Shown: in pieces, positions 34,585 to 38,110 of the stretch | Layout of the letters: every line of letters begins with the position of its first letter | Position numbering within the stretch: position 1 is the first letter of the stretch | Assembly (NCBI GenBank): GCA_900544305.1 | Contig: UQUV01000030.1 | Location: 1 to 38,110 of the forward strand | Direction of reading: 5' to 3' | Source of the DNA: an uncultured Porphyromonadaceae bacterium | GTDB lineage: Bacteria > Bacteroidota > Bacteroidia > Bacteroidales > Muribaculaceae | DNA length: 38,110 nucleotides | The notes under the pieces: model-generated | The model's input: the letters and a program-made list of their open reading frames with translations, nothing else | Databases searched by the model: none | Told to the model about the DNA's origin: nothing | Translations under genes and position numbers: made by a program

Positions 34585-36624
34585 ATGGAGAAGAAGTTTA
34601 AACGTACACTCGTGACTACGGCGCTGCCGTATGCCAACGGACCTGTCCATATCGGACACCTCGCAGGTGTTTATGTACCTGCTGATATCTATACGCGCTA
34701 TTTGCGTCTCAAGGGTGAGGATGTGATTATGATTGGCGGGTCGGATGAACATGGAGTGCCCATCACTATTAAGGCGAAGGCTGAAGGCGTGACTCCGCAG
34801 GATATCGTCGATCGTTATCATAAGATTATCAAGGATTCGTTTGAAGAACTTGGCATTTCTTTTGACATCTATTCACGTACTACTTCGAAAATACATTCGC
34901 AGATGGCGAGCGATTTTTTCCGCAAGTTGTATGACAAGGGTGAATTCGTTGAAAAAACTTCTATGCAATACTACGATGAAGAGGCAAACCAATTCCTTGC
35001 AGACCGCTACATTGTCGGAACTTGCCCCCATTGTAAGAATGAACGTGCCTATGGCGACCAGTGTGAGGCTTGTGGCACTTCATTGAATGCAACAGACTTG
35101 ATAGATCCGAAATCAGCCATTACCGGCAACCGTCCGGTGTTAAAGGAAACAAAGCACTGGTATCTTCCGCTCGACAAGTGGGAACCGAAATTGCGTGAAT
35201 GGATTTTGGAAGGCCATAAGGAATGGAAGCCGAATGTTTACGGTCAATGTAAATCTTGGCTCGATATGGGATTGCAGCCGCGTGCCGTAAGCCGTGATTT
35301 GGATTGGGGTGTACCTGTCCCGGTCGAAGGAGCTGAAGGCAAAGTCTTGTATGTGTGGTTCGACGCGCCGATTGGTTATATTTCAAATACTAAGGAACTG
35401 CTCCCTGATACATGGGAAACTTATTGGAAGAGCGATGACACACGAATCATCAACTTCATCGGTAAGGATAATATCGTGTTCCACTGTATTGTTTTCCCGG
35501 CTATGTTGATGGCTGAAGGTTCTTATCAGTTGCCGGAAAACGTTCCGGCTAACGAATTCCTGAACTTGGAAGGTGACAAGATTTCTACCTCACGTAACTG
35601 GGCGGTATGGTTGCACGAATATTTGCGTGATTTCGAAGGCAAGCAGGATGTGTTACGTTATGTGTTGACGGCTAACGCTCCTGAAACAAAGGACAACGAT
35701 TTCACTTGGAAAGATTTCCAGGCTCGTAACAATAATGAATTGGTTGCTATTCTTGGTAACTTTGTAAACCGTACGATGGTGCTTACCCACAAATACTACC
35801 AGGGCATTGTACCGGCAATGGGTGAACTGACCGACTATGACAAGGAAACGCTGAAGGAGTTTGCCGATGTTAAGCAGAGCTTGGAGCAATATCTTGATAC
35901 ATTCCGATTCCGTGATGCTTTGAAGGAAGCTATGAACTTGGCTCGTATCGGTAACAAATATCTTGCAGATACAGAACCATGGAAATTGGCTAAGACCGAC
36001 ATGGAACGCGTGAATACGATTATGTATGTAGCAATGCAGATTACAGCGAACTTGGCAATTGCTTTCGAACCGTTCTTGCCGTTTATGTCTGCTAAGTTGC
36101 GCGATATGCTTGGTATGGAGAAGTGCGATTGGAATCGTCTGGGTGCTGTCGACATCATTCCTTCAGGTGCTGTTATCAAGAAACCGGAACTGCTCTTTGA
36201 GAAAATCGAAGATGATGTGATTGAAGCACAGGTGAAAAAGTTGCAGGATACTAAGAAGGCAAATGAGTTGAAGAATTTCAAGCCGGCACCGGTGGCAGAA
36301 AACGTTGCTTTCGACGATTTCTTGAAGATGGATATCCGTGTCGGAACAGTTCTCGAATGTACGAAAGTGCCGAAAGCCGACAAATTGCTGCAATTCAAGA
36401 TTGACGACGGAATGGGTGGACGCACAATCGTTTCCGGTATCGCTAAACACTACAATCCTGAAGATTTGGTTGGTAAGCAGGTTTGCTTCATTGCAAACTT
36501 TGAGCCGCGTAAGTTGAAAGGCATTGTGTCGGAAGGCATGATTCTGTCAGCTGAAAATCCGGATGGAAAATTGGTGGTTATCGGTCCGACTGGTCCGGTT
36601 GTTCCCGGTTCACAAGTTAAATAA
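34585..36624 (+). CDS. metG: Methionine-tRNA ligase with C-terminal tRNA-binding domain
   Basis: Class I synthetase that charges initiator and elongator tRNA-Met. The 679 residues match the MetG1 form. The HIGH motif is HIGH at 22-25, the zinc cysteines are Cys147, Cys150, Cys160 and Cys163, and the KMSKS motif reads KISTS at 332-336. From about residue 571 comes the EMAP-II/Trbp111-like domain (MDIRVGTVLECTKVPKADKL), which aids dimerisation and tRNA binding. The ATG at 34585 gives a standard N-terminus. The gene is monocistronic, with its own promoter and a very strong terminator. Confidence 0.97.
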   Translation: MEKKFKRTLVTTALPYANGPVHIGHLAGVYVPADIYTRYLRLKGEDVIMIGGSDEHGVPITIKAKAEGVTPQDIVDRYHKIIKDSFEELGISFDIYSRTTSKIHSQMASDFFRKLYDKGEFVEKTSMQYYDEEANQFLADRYIVGTCPHCKNERAYGDQCEACGTSLNATDLIDPKSAITGNRPVLKETKHWYLPLDKWEPKLREWILEGHKEWKPNVYGQCKSWLDMGLQPRAVSRDLDWGVPVPVEGAEGKVLYVWFDAPIGYISNTKELLPDTWETYWKSDDTRIINFIGKDNIVFHCIVFPAMLMAEGSYQLPENVPANEFLNLEGDKISTSRNWAVWLHEYLRDFEGKQDVLRYVLTANAPETKDNDFTWKDFQARNNNELVAILGNFVNRTMVLTHKYYQGIVPAMGELTDYDKETLKEFADVKQSLEQYLDTFRFRDALKEAMNLARIGNKYLADTEPWKLAKTDMERVNTIMYVAMQITANLAIAFEPFLPFMSAKLRDMLGMEKCDWNRLGAVDIIPSGAVIKKPELLFEKIEDDVIEAQVKKLQDTKKANELKNFKPAPVAENVAFDDFLKMDIRVGTVLECTKVPKADKLLQFKIDDGMGGRTIVSGIAKHYNPEDLVGKQVCFIANFEPRKLKGIVSEGMILSAENPDGKLVVIGPTGPVVPGSQVK

Positions 36625-36642
36625 TTTAGATTGACATATTCT

Positions 36643-36692
36643 ATAAGAGAAAAGCACCTCGAATAACTTTCGAGGTGCTTTTCTCTTATTCT
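36643..36692 (+). terminator. Long-stem terminator after metG
   Basis: A 21-bp perfect inverted repeat (36643-36663 with 36669-36689) with a five-base loop. It has T-rich sequence on both flanks, so it may stop both metG and the converging gene that ends at 36697. Confidence 0.85.
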
Positions 36693-36696
36693 ATTG

Positions 36697-37062
36697 TTAT
36701 GATTTTCGGGATAGTGAGAACAGTCTTTTCAAAGGATTCGTAGGGCAGGGCGTGTTTCCTATAGAATTGCGTAGATTGATGCTTATTTTCCCGGTGTGGT
36801 TATTAAATAGAATAATACAGGAATTAAGCACAACGGCAATATGTTCGCCAATTTCCTCAATTCGTCTGATACATGAAAGCCGGATGCTTCTGAACGGATT
36901 GTGCGTGTCAAGGTCGTCGATGATCATGTATTCGTCAGTGAATTTGACATGATGGAATTTTCCGCACTTTTCGCTTATCGTGTCCAGAAACTCTTTCTTG
37001 AATTCTTTTGTAGGACGTTTGGCTTTTTTATATAGATATTGTATGACATCTTTGTTAATCAT
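36697..37062 (-). CDS. Small cytoplasmic protein of unknown function
   Basis: A 121-residue basic protein without a signal peptide or membrane helix. The N-terminal part is lysine-rich and helical, and the middle (VKFTDEYMIIDDLDTHNP, then AVVLNSCIILFNNHTGKISI) looks like several beta strands. I recognise no family. The ATG at 37062 is the only good start. It converges on metG and shares the long hairpin with it. No clear TTTG/TAnnTTTG promoter lies upstream in 37063-37200. Codon use is less typical than in the neighbours, and the call rests on length and position. Confidence 0.55.
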   Translation of the reverse strand: MINKDVIQYLYKKAKRPTKEFKKEFLDTISEKCGKFHHVKFTDEYMIIDDLDTHNPFRSIRLSCIRRIEEIGEHIAVVLNSCIILFNNHTGKISINLRNSIGNTPCPTNPLKRLFSLSRKS

Positions 37063-37340
37063 ATGCTTCTTCAGGTTTGCTCGTTTGTTATTATAATGCC
37101 TAATCGTATATTTTTGTTCGCAATTGGTTGGATTTTTTTGTAGAAAATCATTGAATGTTGCTTAGGTATTCGTCGAATTGTTGGCATGTGAAGTGTCGAA
37201 GTTACGGGATGTGTGTGCTTTTGTTTGCGAAAGTGGGGAAAAGTGTATGTACAGGCGTTCTTGTAAGAGATTGATAATCAGTAGTGGATTTGTATACGGT
37301 GAAAAAAGTTGAGTTTTTTATTAAAAAAATGGCAGAAACA

Positions 37341-37372
37341 GTTGCACAATTAAAAAACATGCACTACCTTTG
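37341..37372 (+). promoter_or_regulatory. Promoter of tRNA-Gln
   Basis: GTTG at 37341-37344, 20 bases, TACCTTTG at 37365-37372, ending 18 bases before the tRNA. The rest of 37063-37340 is GT-rich on the plus strand and holds nothing I can call. Confidence 0.65.
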
Positions 37373-37390
37373 CAGTGTTCAAAAAATAAT

Positions 37391-37461
37391 TGTCCAGTGG
37401 TGTAATGGTAGCACTTCGGATTCTGGTTCCGCCTGTGAGGGTTCGAGTCCTTCCTGGACAA
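37391..37461 (+). tRNA. tRNA-Gln (CTG)
   Basis: A 71-base cloverleaf: acceptor TGTCCAG/CTGGACA with A73, anticodon loop TTCTGGT with CTG at 34-36, T loop in GGTTCGAGTCC. The T1-A72 pair is typical of tRNA-Gln. CCA is not encoded. Confidence 0.92.
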
Positions 37462-37464
37462 CTT

Positions 37465-37510
37465 AAAGCCTAATAATTAGCTGGTGCTGGTTGTTGGGCT
37501 TTCTTCTTTT
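37465..37510 (+). terminator. Terminator of tRNA-Gln
   Basis: AAAGCCTAA (37465-37473) pairs over nine positions, one G-T, with TTGGGCTTT (37494-37502), followed by CTTCTTTTT. Confidence 0.7.
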
Positions 37511-38032
37511 TGTTGCAATCCTCGCTAATGCGCGGTAGGAGGCGAATGAGTGCTTTATGTGTATTGCATTTTGTTTTGTGCTGTATGATTTCCTGTGGTC
37601 TGTCGATTCGGGTTGTTCGTTTTTGTATTACTGGTTTTGTATCGTGTTGCAGTTGTGTTTCTATATATAATTGTCGGAGGTTTATCTTGGTGTTGTCTTC
37701 TGTAGAACTTCTTTGTTCTTATTGGTGGTTCATATATTATTCTTTTTATATTGTTGGGACTATTGAGGAGAATTGTGTATTGTCATTATGGCGGAGTTGG
37801 AATTTGCCAGATGAAGAAGCTATGATTGATGGATTAGTGTAGGACAATGATGAATGGGTGGCTGTTTCTTAATTATATATACATGACGAAGTATTATGTC
37901 GATTTTAGTGTGACAAATGGGCAGGATGTAGTACTTCTTCTGTATTTGTGTTTTTTATGAATTGGCAATTTGTTGATTTATAGAGGTGTGGTCTGTAAAC
38001 GATAAAATTTTTCAAAAAAAGTTTGTAAAATA
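37511..38032. other. Gene-poor GT-rich spacer
   Basis: About 520 bases between the tRNA-Gln terminator and the promoter at the right edge. A 110-codon frame starting with TTG at 37510 is Cys/Val/Leu-rich with no motif and is probably chance, as the plus strand is heavy in T and G. I found no tRNA, known RNA motif or repeat here. Confidence 0.5.
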
Positions 38033-38064
38033 TTTGGAGCGTAATGAAAAAGTGTCTACCTTTG
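38033..38064 (+). promoter_or_regulatory. Strong promoter at the right edge
   Basis: TTTG at 38033-38036, 20 bases, TACCTTTG at 38057-38064, a full match. The transcript starts near 38071. A perfect palindrome, GCGGTACCGC, lies at 38085-38094 in its first 25 bases. The gene it serves is outside the window. Confidence 0.68.
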
Positions 38065-38110
38065 CACTCGCAAAACGAAAAACGGCGGTACCGCAGTGGC
38101 GGTCAGGTTT

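Noticed and set aside
37510..37842. 110-codon frame on the plus strand starting with TTG
   Set aside because: Cys-, Val- and Leu-rich with no motif, starts in the tRNA terminator tail, and lies in T/G-rich DNA where such frames arise by chance.
1..38110. Mobile element, CRISPR, phage, toxin-antitoxin or defence genes
   Set aside because: No transposase, integrase, spacer-repeat array, capsid, nuclease or small paired genes were seen. All sizeable spacers were read and hold only promoters, terminators, tRNAs or AT/GT-rich sequence.

Overview
The window comes from the chromosome of a member of the Bacteroidetes, most likely the order Bacteroidales. The case rests on a 729-residue type III glutamine synthetase, a FeoA-FeoB fusion, a men cluster with a short MenE, LL-diaminopimelate aminotransferase, lipoproteins with a lipobox, few Shine-Dalgarno sequences, and promoters of the Bacteroides type (TTTG about 19-20 bases upstream of TAnnTTTG) in front of most transcription units. 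Genus cannot be decided from the sequence. It is mainly a housekeeping region. I see no insertion sequence, prophage, CRISPR array or rRNA.

Left part (1-9250): an NADP-type malic enzyme fused to a phosphotransacetylase-like domain; a 14-helix type drug exporter on the opposite strand; a two-gene unit of a small lipoprotein and a secreted prolyl oligopeptidase; then glutamine synthetase III with its own promoter and terminator.

Middle (9250-21770, nearly all minus strand): a large secreted WG-repeat protein whose upstream region carries a 21-bp-period direct repeat, followed by a five-gene operon transcribed gltB-gltD-asnB-dapF-dapL. The products form one nitrogen circuit. Glutamine from the nearby synthetase is turned into glutamate by GOGAT. 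AsnB spends glutamine to make asparagine. DapL uses glutamate as amino donor for LL-diaminopimelate, and DapF epimerises that to meso-diaminopimelate for lysine and peptidoglycan.

Right-middle (21960-31880): an aldose-epimerase-like gene, an exported unknown protein, and a lipoprotein M49 metallopeptidase flanked by two identical tRNA-Met(CAT) genes, each with its own promoter and terminator. Next comes a tight plus-strand operon of a multi-span membrane protein (lysylphosphatidylglycerol synthase/UPF0104 type) and menD-menB-menC-menE of menaquinone synthesis, with overlaps at two junctions.

Right end (31970-38110): feoAB for ferrous iron uptake; metG with a palindrome across its promoter and a 21-bp-stem terminator; an unrecognised 121-residue protein; tRNA-Gln(CTG); and about 600 bases with no convincing gene, ending in a near-perfect promoter that fires off the right edge.

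No wholly new system stands out. The best leads are the regulated WG-repeat protein, the HEVAH-type M49 lipoprotein between duplicated tRNA units, the membrane gene fused translationally to the men operon, and the metG promoter palindrome.
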